Below, piece by piece: positions 44,531 to 53,366 of a DNA stretch of 64,000 nucleotides. Every line of letters starts with the position of its first letter. The stretch's first letter is position 1. A program made the position numbers and the translations under genes. The stretch comes from Gemmatimonadota bacterium. GTDB lineage: Bacteria > Gemmatimonadota > Gemmatimonadetes > Gemmatimonadales > Gemmatimonadaceae. The stretch covers positions 372,001 to 436,000 of the forward strand of contig JAQBQB010000002.1 of the NCBI GenBank assembly GCA_028287235.1. Reading direction: 5' to 3'. Below the pieces are notes generated by a model. That model saw only the letters and a program-made list of their open reading frames with translations. It searched no databases and was not told where the DNA came from.

Positions 44531-47407
44531 TCACCCGCGCGGATCCACCTTCACACTAAAGCTTTGCGTATAGCTTTTTCCATTCGCCGTCAGCTTCGCG
44601 GTGAAGGTCCCGGTGAGCGGAATGCCGCCGCCGCCCCGCCCTCCCCCACCACCGCCGCCGCGGCCTCGACCTCCGCCCGCTCCCGGCGCCACCGGCGTCC
44701 AGACGACGCGATGCATGCCCGCCGACGCCGAAAACGGCTCGGGCGTCGGCTGCCAGAGCGCCGACACGTTCGGAATGCCGCCCGCTCGGCCGCCGCGACC
44801 CGCCGGCACCGTGGGCTGCGCGCCGGCCTCGGTCGAGAAGGTCCGGAGGCTTGCACCGCTCGCGTCGAGAATCTCGAGCGTCACCGGGCCGGTGGCGGCG
44901 GACTTCAGGTAGTAGTCGATGTAGGCGCCGTTCACCGGATTCGGCGCCTGCGGCTCGTCCTTCTGCAGCGGCGTGCCGTTGTCGCCGCCCTGATGCACGT
45001 TGGTCGCGTCCGACGGCTTGAACAGATACGCATCCGACTGCAGCACCGCGGGGCTGATCTGGCGCAGCGGACTGATGTCGTCGATGACCCAGAAGCCGCG
45101 GCCGTGCGTCGCCACGATGAGATCGTTGTTATAGATCTCGAAATCGCGCACCGACGTGACCGGCAGGTTGAGCTGCAGTGGCTGCCAGTTGTCGCCGTCG
45201 TCGAGCGAGACGAACGCGCCGCGCTCCGTGCCGGCCACGAGCAGCCCGCGCCGCATGGGATCTTCCTTCACCACGTGGACGTAGACACCGGCGGGCAGGC
45301 CCGTCGTGATTTTCTGCCAGGACTTGCCTGCATCGCGCGTGCGGTAGATGTACGGCTCGAAGTCTTGTAGCTGGTGCCGGCTCACGCTGGCGTACGCGGC
45401 GTTCGGATCGAAGTGCGACGCCTCGACGGTCGTCACGCGGCTCCATGACGTGAGCGCCGGCGGTGTCACGTTCTGCCATGACTTGCCGTCGTCGGTCGTG
45501 ACCTGAATGAAGCCGTCGTCCGTGCCGATCCAGACCATCGGCGCGCGCAGCGGAGAGGGCGAGATGGTGTAGACCACGCCGCGCTTCGCCCGGTCGGGCG
45601 CCACGTCGGCCGCGGCGTCGGCGTCGAGCGTCGACGGCACACCCGGATCGGGGCGCGTGAGATCGGGACTGATCTGCGTCCACGTCTGCGCGCCGTCGGT
45701 GGTCTTGTAGACGTACTGATTCGAATAGTAGAGCGCGCGCGGATCGGCCTTGGAGAAGACGAGCGGCTGCGTCCAATCGGTGCGCGCATCGGCCGCGCGC
45801 GGCGCCGGGTTGGTCGGCAGGTCGCGATTCGCCTCGAGGTCGAAGCGCGCACCCATGCCGCCGAAGACGATCCCGGGGTGCATCGGATCGCCCGCCGTGC
45901 ATCCGCTCTCGCCGCCCGCACCGATCGGCTCCCAGTCGCGCATCGAGATTTCGGCGAACTTGCCGCGCGAGCGTACGGCCACCGCGCCGCTGTCCTGCTG
46001 CGCGCCCGTCACCCAATACGGGAAGCGGTAGTCCACCGAGAGGTGATAGATCTGCGCCGTGGGCTGATTGAGCCACGAGCTCCAGGTGACGTCGCGCGCG
46101 TCGTCGGTCTTCGCGTTGTGCGTCACGATCGCGCCCTGGTCGCTGGCCACGATCATGACGTTCGTATCGTCTGGCGACACCCATGCCTGATGGTAGTCGT
46201 CGCCGCCCGGCGAGCCGCGCAGCGCGATCCACGTCTTGCCGCCGTCCATCGAGCGGTTCACCGCGACGTTCGGCACGTACACCACGTCCGGATTCTTCGG
46301 ATCGACGGTTACCTTCTCGAAATACCAACCGCGTCCCCAGAGCGCTTGATCGGACGACAACCGCGTCCACGTCGCGCCGGCGTCGTCGGAGCGGAAAAAG
46401 CCGCCCTGCCCCGGCGGTCCCTGCGCGCCTCCGCGTCCGCCGCCCGCTGGTGGTGCCGGCGCCGTCGGATCGGGAAGCTGACAGTCCACGACGGCGTACA
46501 CGCGCCGCGAGTTGCTCGGAGCAACGGCAATGCCGGTGCGGCCGATGCCCGACGCCGGCAGTCCGGTCGTGAGCTGCTTCCACGTGTCGCCACCGTCGAT
46601 CGACTTGTAGATGCCACCGCCCGGACCGGTGGACGGTCCGTAGGTGTACCAGGGCGGCCGGCGGGTATTCCACAGCCCGGCGTAGACGATCTTGGAGTTG
46701 CTCGGATCGATCACGACCTCGATCGCACCGACATCATCATTCTTGAATAAGACTTTCTGCCACGTCTTGCCGCCGTCCTTCGTACGGAAGACGCCGCGCT
46801 CCGCGCTGGGCGCGTAAAGCTTTCCGATGGCCGCGACGAACACGATGTTCGCGTTCTTCGGATCGACGGCGATCTTGCCGATGTGGTGCGTTTCGTCGAG
46901 CCCCAAATGCGACCAGGTCTTTCCGGCGTCGGTCGACTTGTACATGCCATTGCCGAAGCCCATGGAGTCGCGCAGTGTCGACTCGCCGCTGCCGACGTAC
47001 ACCGTATCGGGCGCCGAGGGCGCAACGGCGATCGCGCCCACCGAGGCCACGGGCTGCGAGTCGAAGATCGGCGTCCACACGCGGCCGGCGTCGATCGACT
47101 TCCACACGCCGCCGTTGACGGCGCCGAAGTAGAACTCCGCCGGTCGGCCGGGCACGCCGCTCACCGCGGCAACGCGCCCGCCGCGAAACGGCCCGAGCAT
47201 CCTCCAGTGGAGTCCCGAGGAAAGCGGATCGCTCGCCTCGCCCCCGGCCGACGCGAGTGGCGTGACCGGCGCGAAACGCTCGGTGGGCCCCGACGCCGCT
47301 CGGAGAAAGCGGCTCAGCCCCGGCGCAACGATCGACAGCGCTCCGCCCACCTGCCCCGCGCGAACGAGAAACGCCCTGCGTGAGAAATCCGACCCTTGGT
47401 GCGCCAC
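44531..47407 (-). CDS. Tat-exported VPS10/BNR-repeat protein
   Basis: 958-residue exported protein. The N-terminus has a twin-arginine signal (SRRAFLV followed by a hydrophobic core), so it is folded before export. The mature part is a double beta-propeller with many BNR/sortilin Asp-boxes (SxDxGxTW: IDAGRVWTPI, TDAGKTWSHL, KDGGKTWQKV, IDGGDTWKQL, DDAGATWTRL, MDGGKTWIAL, TDGAQTWTQI, RDAGKSWQKI, DDGDNWQPL). A C-terminal beta-sandwich is preceded by a Gly/Arg linker. Relatives are annotated VPS10 domain or glycosyl hydrolase; no catalytic residues of a glycosidase are evident, so enzymatic activity is not claimed. Confidence 0.9.
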   Translation of the reverse strand: MAHQGSDFSRRAFLVRAGQVGGALSIVAPGLSRFLRAASGPTERFAPVTPLASAGGEASDPLSSGLHWRMLGPFRGGRVAAVSGVPGRPAEFYFGAVNGGVWKSIDAGRVWTPIFDSQPVASVGAIAVAPSAPDTVYVGSGESTLRDSMGFGNGMYKSTDAGKTWSHLGLDETHHIGKIAVDPKNANIVFVAAIGKLYAPSAERGVFRTKDGGKTWQKVLFKNDDVGAIEVVIDPSNSKIVYAGLWNTRRPPWYTYGPSTGPGGGIYKSIDGGDTWKQLTTGLPASGIGRTGIAVAPSNSRRVYAVVDCQLPDPTAPAPPAGGGRGGAQGPPGQGGFFRSDDAGATWTRLSSDQALWGRGWYFEKVTVDPKNPDVVYVPNVAVNRSMDGGKTWIALRGSPGGDDYHQAWVSPDDTNVMIVASDQGAIVTHNAKTDDARDVTWSSWLNQPTAQIYHLSVDYRFPYWVTGAQQDSGAVAVRSRGKFAEISMRDWEPIGAGGESGCTAGDPMHPGIVFGGMGARFDLEANRDLPTNPAPRAADARTDWTQPLVFSKADPRALYYSNQYVYKTTDGAQTWTQISPDLTRPDPGVPSTLDADAAADVAPDRAKRGVVYTISPSPLRAPMVWIGTDDGFIQVTTDDGKSWQNVTPPALTSWSRVTTVEASHFDPNAAYASVSRHQLQDFEPYIYRTRDAGKSWQKITTGLPAGVYVHVVKEDPMRRGLLVAGTERGAFVSLDDGDNWQPLQLNLPVTSVRDFEIYNNDLIVATHGRGFWVIDDISPLRQISPAVLQSDAYLFKPSDATNVHQGGDNGTPLQKDEPQAPNPVNGAYIDYYLKSAATGPVTLEILDASGASLRTFSTEAGAQPTVPAGRGGRAGGIPNVSALWQPTPEPFSASAGMHRVVWTPVAPGAGGGRGRGGGGGGGRGGGGIPLTGTFTAKLTANGKSYTQSFSVKVDPRG

Positions 47408-47431
47408 GATGTGCTCCGGTGTGATGGCCCG

Positions 47432-49102
47432 TCAAATATGGGCCACACGACCTGATGGCGCGACGGCGCCGATCTCCTCCAGCGCATTCGCCAACGTCCG
47501 CCCCACGCTCGTCCAGTCGTGCCGCGCCCGCGCCGCACCAACGAGGACGTCTTTGTACCGTACCCCCATCTGCAGCGCGCCGGCGACGTTCGTCACGATG
47601 TCCGTCACCGTATCGCGCGGATCGAGCTTCATCGCGTTCACCACGTAGTCGGGCAGCAGATCGGCGATGCCGTCGATGCTCGCGCGCATGCCGCCGAAGT
47701 AGGTGCCGAGCGGGAAGCATCCCGACGCGAGCGCTTCGAGAAAGACGAGCGGGCCCGCCTCCTTCACGAGCGACGGAAACAACCCCGCGTCGCAACAGGG
47801 AAAGAGATGCTGCAGCTCGGCGTGGGTCAGGTAGCCGGTGAAGATCACGCGATCGGGCCGCACGTGTTCGCACGCCAGCGCGTAATACGCGTCGAGCTCT
47901 CCGCGCGCGTCGAGGTCGTCGAGAAAGCGGCGCACCTCCTCGAGCTGTTCGCCACCCCCCGTGCCGTCGGGCGATCCCTCGAGCATGCGTCCATGATCGA
48001 CGACGCGATTCACGAGCGCGCGATCTCCACGCTGCAGCGCCCAGAGCAGCGCCTCCATGGGCTCGCGCAGCGGACCATGCCCCACGACGATCAACCGCAC
48101 ACCCGGATCACGCGCCAATAGCAGCGGCAGCGCCGCGAGTCCCGTCTGAATGCCCTTCGCCGCGATCAACCGCCCGACGAAGAGCAGCACCGCGTCGTGC
48201 TCCCAGTCGATATCGGAGAGCTTGTCCTCGAGATCGGCGTCGGGCGTCTTGTTGTCGTAGCGCACGCGTTGAAAGCATTCGCGCAGCGCGGCCGCACTGG
48301 CCGCGGTGTGAACCTCGCTCAACATCGTCTCGAGCTGTTCCGGGCGCCGGCCTCGCGGCTTGTCGTCGAGCGCGACGTACAGGCGGCCGAGCTTCTCCCG
48401 CCGCCGTTCGCGCGGCACCGGCTGGAACTGCGATGTGTGGACGCCAAGGGGCAGCGTCTCGAACGCGTCGCCGATCTGCACATCCTTGGAGAGCGCCGCC
48501 TGCACGCGCCTCCGCATCTCCTCGCCGTGTACGAACACGCGCGACGCGTCGGCGAGCACGGAGTCGGCCATCCGGCGAAAACGCACATCAGGCTTGAGTG
48601 CGTACTCGAGCTCGCTGCCGTGCGGCATCACAGTATATGGTATGCCCATCTCCTCCTTCACCCGCTGCGCAACGCGCGCGATGAGCGCGGCGTGGTTCGC
48701 GTGCAGCGCCGTCACACCGTATCGCTGCACCACCTCGAGCACGACGTCGACGTTCCGCTCGACGTACGCCTGCAGCGCGGCGTCGGGCAGATCCACCATC
48801 GGCACGACGGTGGAGAACTGCTCGTATTTGTCCCACACGAACACCGGGAGCACATCGCTCAGCTCCGGCTGATGCATCACGCACTTGCCCGGATATGGCG
48901 TCGCGCGCTCGAAGAGCGTGTCTACCGTTCCATCGAGCCGGTAGCGATGCGCCGAGGCGATGCAGTCGAACTTGTCGGCATGCGGTTCCTGGCAGACGAG
49001 CTGCACGTCGATTCCCTGCATGCACAGCGACTCGACGACGCACCGCGTCCAGAGATTGCTCCCCGATCCGTCGAGCAAATAGCCATGCAGAATGCCGATC
49101 AT
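47432..49102 (-). CDS. Glycosyltransferase, GT4-like
   Basis: 556-residue GT-B glycosyltransferase. An N-terminal Rossmann half has GILHGYLLDGSGSNLWTRCV (Gly-rich acceptor loop). The donor half has LLFVGRLIAAKGIQTGLAAL, RLIVVGHGPLREP, VIFTGYLTHAELQHLFPCCDAGLFPS and the E-x7-E motif EAGPLVFLE, all typical of GT4 enzymes using a nucleotide-sugar donor and retaining stereochemistry. An insertion of about 60 residues (GDRALVNRVVDHGRML onward) is unusual. Possible role in polysaccharide or glycolipid synthesis; no partner genes nearby. Its ribosome binding site is in a hairpin. Confidence 0.88.
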   Translation of the reverse strand: MIGILHGYLLDGSGSNLWTRCVVESLCMQGIDVQLVCQEPHADKFDCIASAHRYRLDGTVDTLFERATPYPGKCVMHQPELSDVLPVFVWDKYEQFSTVVPMVDLPDAALQAYVERNVDVVLEVVQRYGVTALHANHAALIARVAQRVKEEMGIPYTVMPHGSELEYALKPDVRFRRMADSVLADASRVFVHGEEMRRRVQAALSKDVQIGDAFETLPLGVHTSQFQPVPRERRREKLGRLYVALDDKPRGRRPEQLETMLSEVHTAASAAALRECFQRVRYDNKTPDADLEDKLSDIDWEHDAVLLFVGRLIAAKGIQTGLAALPLLLARDPGVRLIVVGHGPLREPMEALLWALQRGDRALVNRVVDHGRMLEGSPDGTGGGEQLEEVRRFLDDLDARGELDAYYALACEHVRPDRVIFTGYLTHAELQHLFPCCDAGLFPSLVKEAGPLVFLEALASGCFPLGTYFGGMRASIDGIADLLPDYVVNAMKLDPRDTVTDIVTNVAGALQMGVRYKDVLVGAARARHDWTSVGRTLANALEEIGAVAPSGRVAHI

Positions 49103-49108
49103 GCCGCT

Positions 49109-49133
49109 CTCCCCAGAGTCGCCATCTGGGGAG
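49109..49133 (-). promoter_or_regulatory. Hairpin sequestering the glycosyltransferase SD
   Basis: Minus strand: a perfect 9-bp stem CTCCCCAGA/TCTGGGGAG with a 7-nt loop. The 3' arm carries GGGGAG, 6 nt before the glycosyltransferase ATG (49102), so folding would hide the SD. Confidence 0.55.
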
Positions 49134-49159
49134 CAGAGAATGCAAGAATCCGGCTTCCG

Positions 49160-49882
49160 TTACAGCCCTTCCAGCCGCTCCTGTAGCATCCGGTGGCCGC
49201 GGCTCTTCCGGTCCGCATCCCGATGCGACCGCGCGATCTCCGCGACTCGGTCGTTGATCGCCTCGGCGGTCATCATCGGCGCGCTGCCGTACGCCGGGTG
49301 CGCCTCGCCGATGAACCGATCGACCGCCGCACGATCGCCGTCGGGAATGTCCCCGAGCCATTCCATGAGAAAGCGCGCGATGTCGCTCTCCTCTCGGGCT
49401 CGCTGTGCCACCGAGTTGGCGAACAGCTCCGACGACGCCGGCGAGAACGACACGTCTATGGAATCGCCGAGAACCTTCTGGAAGATCCACGACGTGCGCG
49501 GCACGTGGTAATCCGATGTCACTACGCGCACCGTGTTCCAGCCGTTCGGCTCGAGGTAGCGCCGCGACGTGAAGTACGCATTGCCGATCGTGTCGCGCGA
49601 CTGGTCTTCCAGCAGGATCGCGTCGGCCGGAACTCCAAGCTCCTGCGCGAACCGGCCCATCGCGGCGGCCTCGGTCACCACCGGCGGCTGGTCGGCCATG
49701 AGGCTGTTGCGCCCAGAGGCGATCAGTCGCGGAGCGATGCCGGCGTGATAGAGGGCGACCGCGCGCTCGACACGCGAGCGCGCGCCGAACGGCAGCGTGC
49801 CGTCGGCGTTGACGCCTCGTCCGAGCACGACGATCGCGTCGGCGCGAGGTGGGCGCGCGGAATCGGACTTGGAAAATGGCAT
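49160..49882 (-). CDS. YdcF/DUF218-like protein
   Basis: 240-residue DUF218 (YdcF/SanA-type) protein: ADAIVVLGRGVNADG, SRVERAVALYHAG, LIASGR, TEAAAMGRFAQELGVPADAILLEDQSRDTIGNAYF, and VVTSDYHVPRTSWIF are the family blocks. No membrane anchor is visible. DUF218 proteins are linked to envelope barrier functions or S-adenosylmethionine binding. It lies 57 bp upstream of the glycosyltransferase, on the same strand. Confidence 0.88.
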   Translation of the reverse strand: MPFSKSDSARPPRADAIVVLGRGVNADGTLPFGARSRVERAVALYHAGIAPRLIASGRNSLMADQPPVVTEAAAMGRFAQELGVPADAILLEDQSRDTIGNAYFTSRRYLEPNGWNTVRVVTSDYHVPRTSWIFQKVLGDSIDVSFSPASSELFANSVAQRAREESDIARFLMEWLGDIPDGDRAAVDRFIGEAHPAYGSAPMMTAEAINDRVAEIARSHRDADRKSRGHRMLQERLEGL

Positions 49883-49975
49883 TCGTCCCGTAGTCTACTC
49901 GCACGTTGACGTTTTTCGAATGGCGGCGGACATTGGCACCTGCAGTTCACGAACAAACCTCAGCATATTCTCGGC

Positions 49976-52414
49976 ATGCGCCTGTTCCGACTCTTCGTTT
50001 CGCTCTCGACCTCGATCGCCGCGTCCTCCTTCGCGCAAACACCGGACACGGTCCGCCTCTCCCCGCGCGCCGCCGGGCTCACCCGCCCCGTCGAGATCGT
50101 GCGCGACGGCTCCGGTATCTCCCACATCTACGCCCAGAACGAGCACGACCTGTTCTTCGCGCAGGGCTACGTGGCGGCGACCGACCGGCTCTTCCAGCTC
50201 GAGGTTTGGCGGCGTCAGGCCACGGGCACCGTGGCCGAGCTGCTCGGGCCGCGCGAAGTACAGCGCGACATCGGCGCGCGGCTCTTCAAGTTCCGCGGCG
50301 ACATGCAGACGGAGCTGCTCCGCTATCATCCGCACGGTCCGGCGATCGTCGGCGCCTTCGTTGACGGCGTCAATGCGTACGTCGCCGAGACGGAGCGCGA
50401 TCCGAGCAAGCTTCCGGTGGAGTTTCGGTTGTTGGGCACGAAACCGGGCCGCTGGACTCCCGAGGTCGTGATCTCCCGCCACGGCGGTTTGCTCGGCAAC
50501 CTGCCGGAGGAGCTGAATTTCACGCGCGCCGTCGCGGCGATCGGGCCCGAGAAAGTCAAAGCGATCGAGAATTTTCATCCCGGCAGCCCCGACATGCGGC
50601 TCGATCCCAAGATCGACAAGTCGCTGCTCGCCGCGCCGATCATCGCGCTCTACCAGGCCTACCGCGCCCCGCTCCGCTTTCAGCCGAGCGACATCGCGTC
50701 CGCGGCGCGCGGAACCAATGAGAGTTATCTAAAGCTGTCGCGCGTCGCCGACTCCGCGTATCAGGACCTGATCACCAACCAGCGGCGCGACATCGGCAGC
50801 AACAACTGGGTCGTGAGCCCGCGGTTGGCGTTCAACAGCAGCGCGATCTTGGCGAACGATCCGCATCGCGCGCAGTCGGCGCCGTCGCTTCGCTACTGGG
50901 TGCACTTGGTGGCGCCGGGGTGGAACGTCATCGGCGGCGGCGAGCCGGAGATTCCCGGCGTTTCCGTGGGCCACAACGAGTACGGCGCATGGGGGCTGAC
51001 GATCTTCGCCACCGACGGCGAAGACCTGTACGTCTACGAGACGAATCCCGCCAGGCCGCACGAGTACCGCTATCGCGGCGCGTGGGAACCGATGCGCACG
51101 GTGCGCGAGTCCATCCCCGTGAAGGGCGCCGCCCCGACGGACGCCGTCCTCCGCTACACCCGCCACGGTCCGGTGGTATACGAAGACACGGTCCATCACG
51201 TCGCGTACGCAGTGCGTGCCGCATGGCTCGAGCCGGGTTCCGCGCCCTACCTCGCCAGTCTGCGCATGGACCAGTCGAAGACCTGGGAAGAGTTCCGCGA
51301 CGCCTGCGCGTTCAGCTACATCCCCGGCGAGAACATGGTCTGGGCGGACAAGCTCGGGAACATCGGTTGGCAGTCGGTCGGCATCGCGCCGATCCGCACG
51401 AACTGGAGCGGTCTCGTCGCCGTGCCCGGCGACGGCCGCTACGAGTGGGCAGGCTTTCTGCCGATCAAGGAGAAGCCACATTCGTTCAATCCGCCGGAAG
51501 GTTTCATCGCCACCGCGAACAACGACCTCATTCCCATCGGCTACCCGCACATGAACGCGGTGGGATTCGTCTGGACCGATCCCTACCGCTGGGCGCGCAT
51601 CTCCGAGGTCCTCGGCTCGGGCCGCAAACAGTCCGTGCCCGACATGATGCGCCTCCAAACGGACTACTTCTCCGTCATGGCGCGGCAGTTGGTGCCGCTG
51701 CTGCGCGACGTGTCGGTCGCAACGCCCTCGGTCGAAACGGAGCGCGCACGCCAGACGCTGCTCGGGTGGGATTTCGTGCTCGACAAACAATCCATCGCCG
51801 CGGGCCTCTACGAGGCGTGGTACCGCCATCTCGCCGACGACGTCTCACGCGCCGTGATTCCCGCCGACGCCCGGCCCTACTTTCGCGCGCTCGGTGCGTC
51901 GCGCGTCGTGGAGCAAGTCGTCTCGCCGAGTGGTGCCTTGGGTAAGAACCCCGTGCTGGCGCGCGACTCGCTGCTCGTGCGCAGCTTGGGCGAAGCCGTC
52001 GCCGACCTCACGGAGCGCTACGGCGCGGAGGAATCGAAGTGGGTGTACGGACAGCCGGGTTATCACTACGCGCTGATCACGCACCCGCTCAGCACCGCTG
52101 TGAATGCCGAGATGCGCCGGAAGCTCGACGTGGGGCCGGCGCCGCGCGGCGGCGACGCGAACACCGTCGGCGCCACGGGCAACGGGGGCAACCAGACGTC
52201 GGGCGCGTCGTTCCGCATCGTCGTCGACGTCGGCGACTGGGAGCGGGCGGTCGGCACGAACGCGCCCGGACAGTCGGGCGATCCGGACAGCCCGCACTAT
52301 CGCGACTTGTTCGCGCTCTGGGCGAACGACCGCTATTTCCCCGTGCCGTATTCGCGCGCGCGCGTGGACGCGGCGGCGGAACGGCGGTGGGTGCTGGCGC
52401 CTGCCCAACCGTAG
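49976..52414 (+). CDS. Penicillin acylase family (Ntn) hydrolase
   Basis: 812-residue secreted Ntn-hydrolase precursor with a signal peptide ending SFAQT. Self-cleavage is expected between Gly274 and Ser275 of IGSNNWVVSP, making Ser275 the nucleophile of the beta chain. The Asn in the C-terminal oxyanion region (NGGNQTSGASFRIV) and landmarks NDPHRAQSAPSLRYW, ENMVWADKLGNIGWQ and FIATANNDL fit the family. Relatives hydrolyse penicillin side-chains or acyl-homoserine lactones, or have unknown amide substrates; which applies here cannot be told. Size is typical. Confidence 0.93.
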   Translation: MRLFRLFVSLSTSIAASSFAQTPDTVRLSPRAAGLTRPVEIVRDGSGISHIYAQNEHDLFFAQGYVAATDRLFQLEVWRRQATGTVAELLGPREVQRDIGARLFKFRGDMQTELLRYHPHGPAIVGAFVDGVNAYVAETERDPSKLPVEFRLLGTKPGRWTPEVVISRHGGLLGNLPEELNFTRAVAAIGPEKVKAIENFHPGSPDMRLDPKIDKSLLAAPIIALYQAYRAPLRFQPSDIASAARGTNESYLKLSRVADSAYQDLITNQRRDIGSNNWVVSPRLAFNSSAILANDPHRAQSAPSLRYWVHLVAPGWNVIGGGEPEIPGVSVGHNEYGAWGLTIFATDGEDLYVYETNPARPHEYRYRGAWEPMRTVRESIPVKGAAPTDAVLRYTRHGPVVYEDTVHHVAYAVRAAWLEPGSAPYLASLRMDQSKTWEEFRDACAFSYIPGENMVWADKLGNIGWQSVGIAPIRTNWSGLVAVPGDGRYEWAGFLPIKEKPHSFNPPEGFIATANNDLIPIGYPHMNAVGFVWTDPYRWARISEVLGSGRKQSVPDMMRLQTDYFSVMARQLVPLLRDVSVATPSVETERARQTLLGWDFVLDKQSIAAGLYEAWYRHLADDVSRAVIPADARPYFRALGASRVVEQVVSPSGALGKNPVLARDSLLVRSLGEAVADLTERYGAEESKWVYGQPGYHYALITHPLSTAVNAEMRRKLDVGPAPRGGDANTVGATGNGGNQTSGASFRIVVDVGDWERAVGTNAPGQSGDPDSPHYRDLFALWANDRYFPVPYSRARVDAAAERRWVLAPAQP

Positions 52415-52489
52415 CCGACAGTCGAAGCTCCGAGGACCCGTAGGCATGTGTGTTGCCCCGATTCGACATCACTCGACCGGTGGCGGCCC

Positions 52490-53011
52490 ATGCCTTACAA
52501 CTCGGAACCACTTCGCCCGCAGCTCGAGCAGGCGCAAAAGACCCTGATCGATGCTCTCACAGATGCGTGCAGCGCCAGCCTGAGCGACGCGGACACCGGT
52601 GAGTTGATCCGCATCGAGGAGGTGTTGGCGATCGCGAACGAAGCGGCGAAAGAAGTGATCTCCGTTCGCCGGCGTTTGGGTCAGCGCTCGGAATCCCAGG
52701 CGCCGGTGAAGGGCCGCGGAGCGCACGAGGTGGCCGATGTCGCCGCGCCATCCCCCGACGACCATCGAGAGATCGAGGACGCCAAAGGTGTTCGCTGGGT
52801 CGCGTTCGCGGTGTATCCGTCGCGCACGACGGGGGCGCGTTCACCGCTGCCGGCGTCCTTTCAACGTGGATGGCTGGCGTTCGACTCGGGGATGGAGACG
52901 CGCCGCCTTACACCAATTCCCGAAGGATGGCACCTGCTGTCGAACGACGAGCTGTGCCTGCTCTGCGAGAAAGGGGAGATCGCGCCGCGGCGCCCGGGAC
53001 TTCGGGACTAG
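52490..53011 (+). CDS. Small protein with uncharacterised W/P-rich domain (copy 1)
   Basis: 173-residue cytoplasmic protein, no signal or membrane segment. N-terminal half is helical and charged (QLEQAQKTLIDALTD). The C-terminal 70 residues form a domain shared with the next, convergent gene: GVxW near the start, then W-L-x-F-D-S-x-x-E-x-R-R-L-T-P-x-P-x-G-W-x-x-L and DEL. No family known to me. The N-terminal half is absent from copy 2. Start 52490 (MPYNSEPL) preferred over an earlier start with no leader. Confidence 0.7.
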   Translation: MPYNSEPLRPQLEQAQKTLIDALTDACSASLSDADTGELIRIEEVLAIANEAAKEVISVRRRLGQRSESQAPVKGRGAHEVADVAAPSPDDHREIEDAKGVRWVAFAVYPSRTTGARSPLPASFQRGWLAFDSGMETRRLTPIPEGWHLLSNDELCLLCEKGEIAPRRPGLRD

Positions 53012-53057
53012 AAGTGCGGCGAACGCCGCGCGAGCCGGCGAGCAATTGCAACTCGGG

Positions 53058-53366
53058 CTACAGCAGCTGCGAGTTTCCCATCAAATCCTCGAGCTCGTCC
53101 TCGGCGAGCTCTTCCCAGCCGCTCGGTGCGGGTGACACGCGGCGCCGCTCCGTGCGCGACTCGAAGCAGAGCCACGGCAGCTCGAGCGGCCGGGTGCCGA
53201 GGCGCTTGGCCTTGGGCGAATCGCGCACGGCGGACCGGGCGTTCGCGCGACGCTCGCGCGGCCCCGCGTCCGTTGCGTGCGTGTCGTGCACGACCGACAC
53301 GCGCCAGAGCACTCCGGCGCGGTCGGTGAATTCTCGCACCGCCGCCGTGGGACCTTCGCCGATCAT
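53058..53366 (-). CDS. Small protein with the same domain (copy 2)
   Basis: 102-residue basic protein containing almost only the shared domain: GVLW near residue 18, then WLCFESRTERRRVSP and PSGWEELAEDEL. It is convergent with copy 1. Its start overlaps the stop of the DUF2236 gene by 4 nt (on the minus strand DUF2236 is upstream), so it is probably translated with it. Confidence 0.7.
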   Translation of the reverse strand: MIGEGPTAAVREFTDRAGVLWRVSVVHDTHATDAGPRERRANARSAVRDSPKAKRLGTRPLELPWLCFESRTERRRVSPAPSGWEELAEDELEDLMGNSQLL

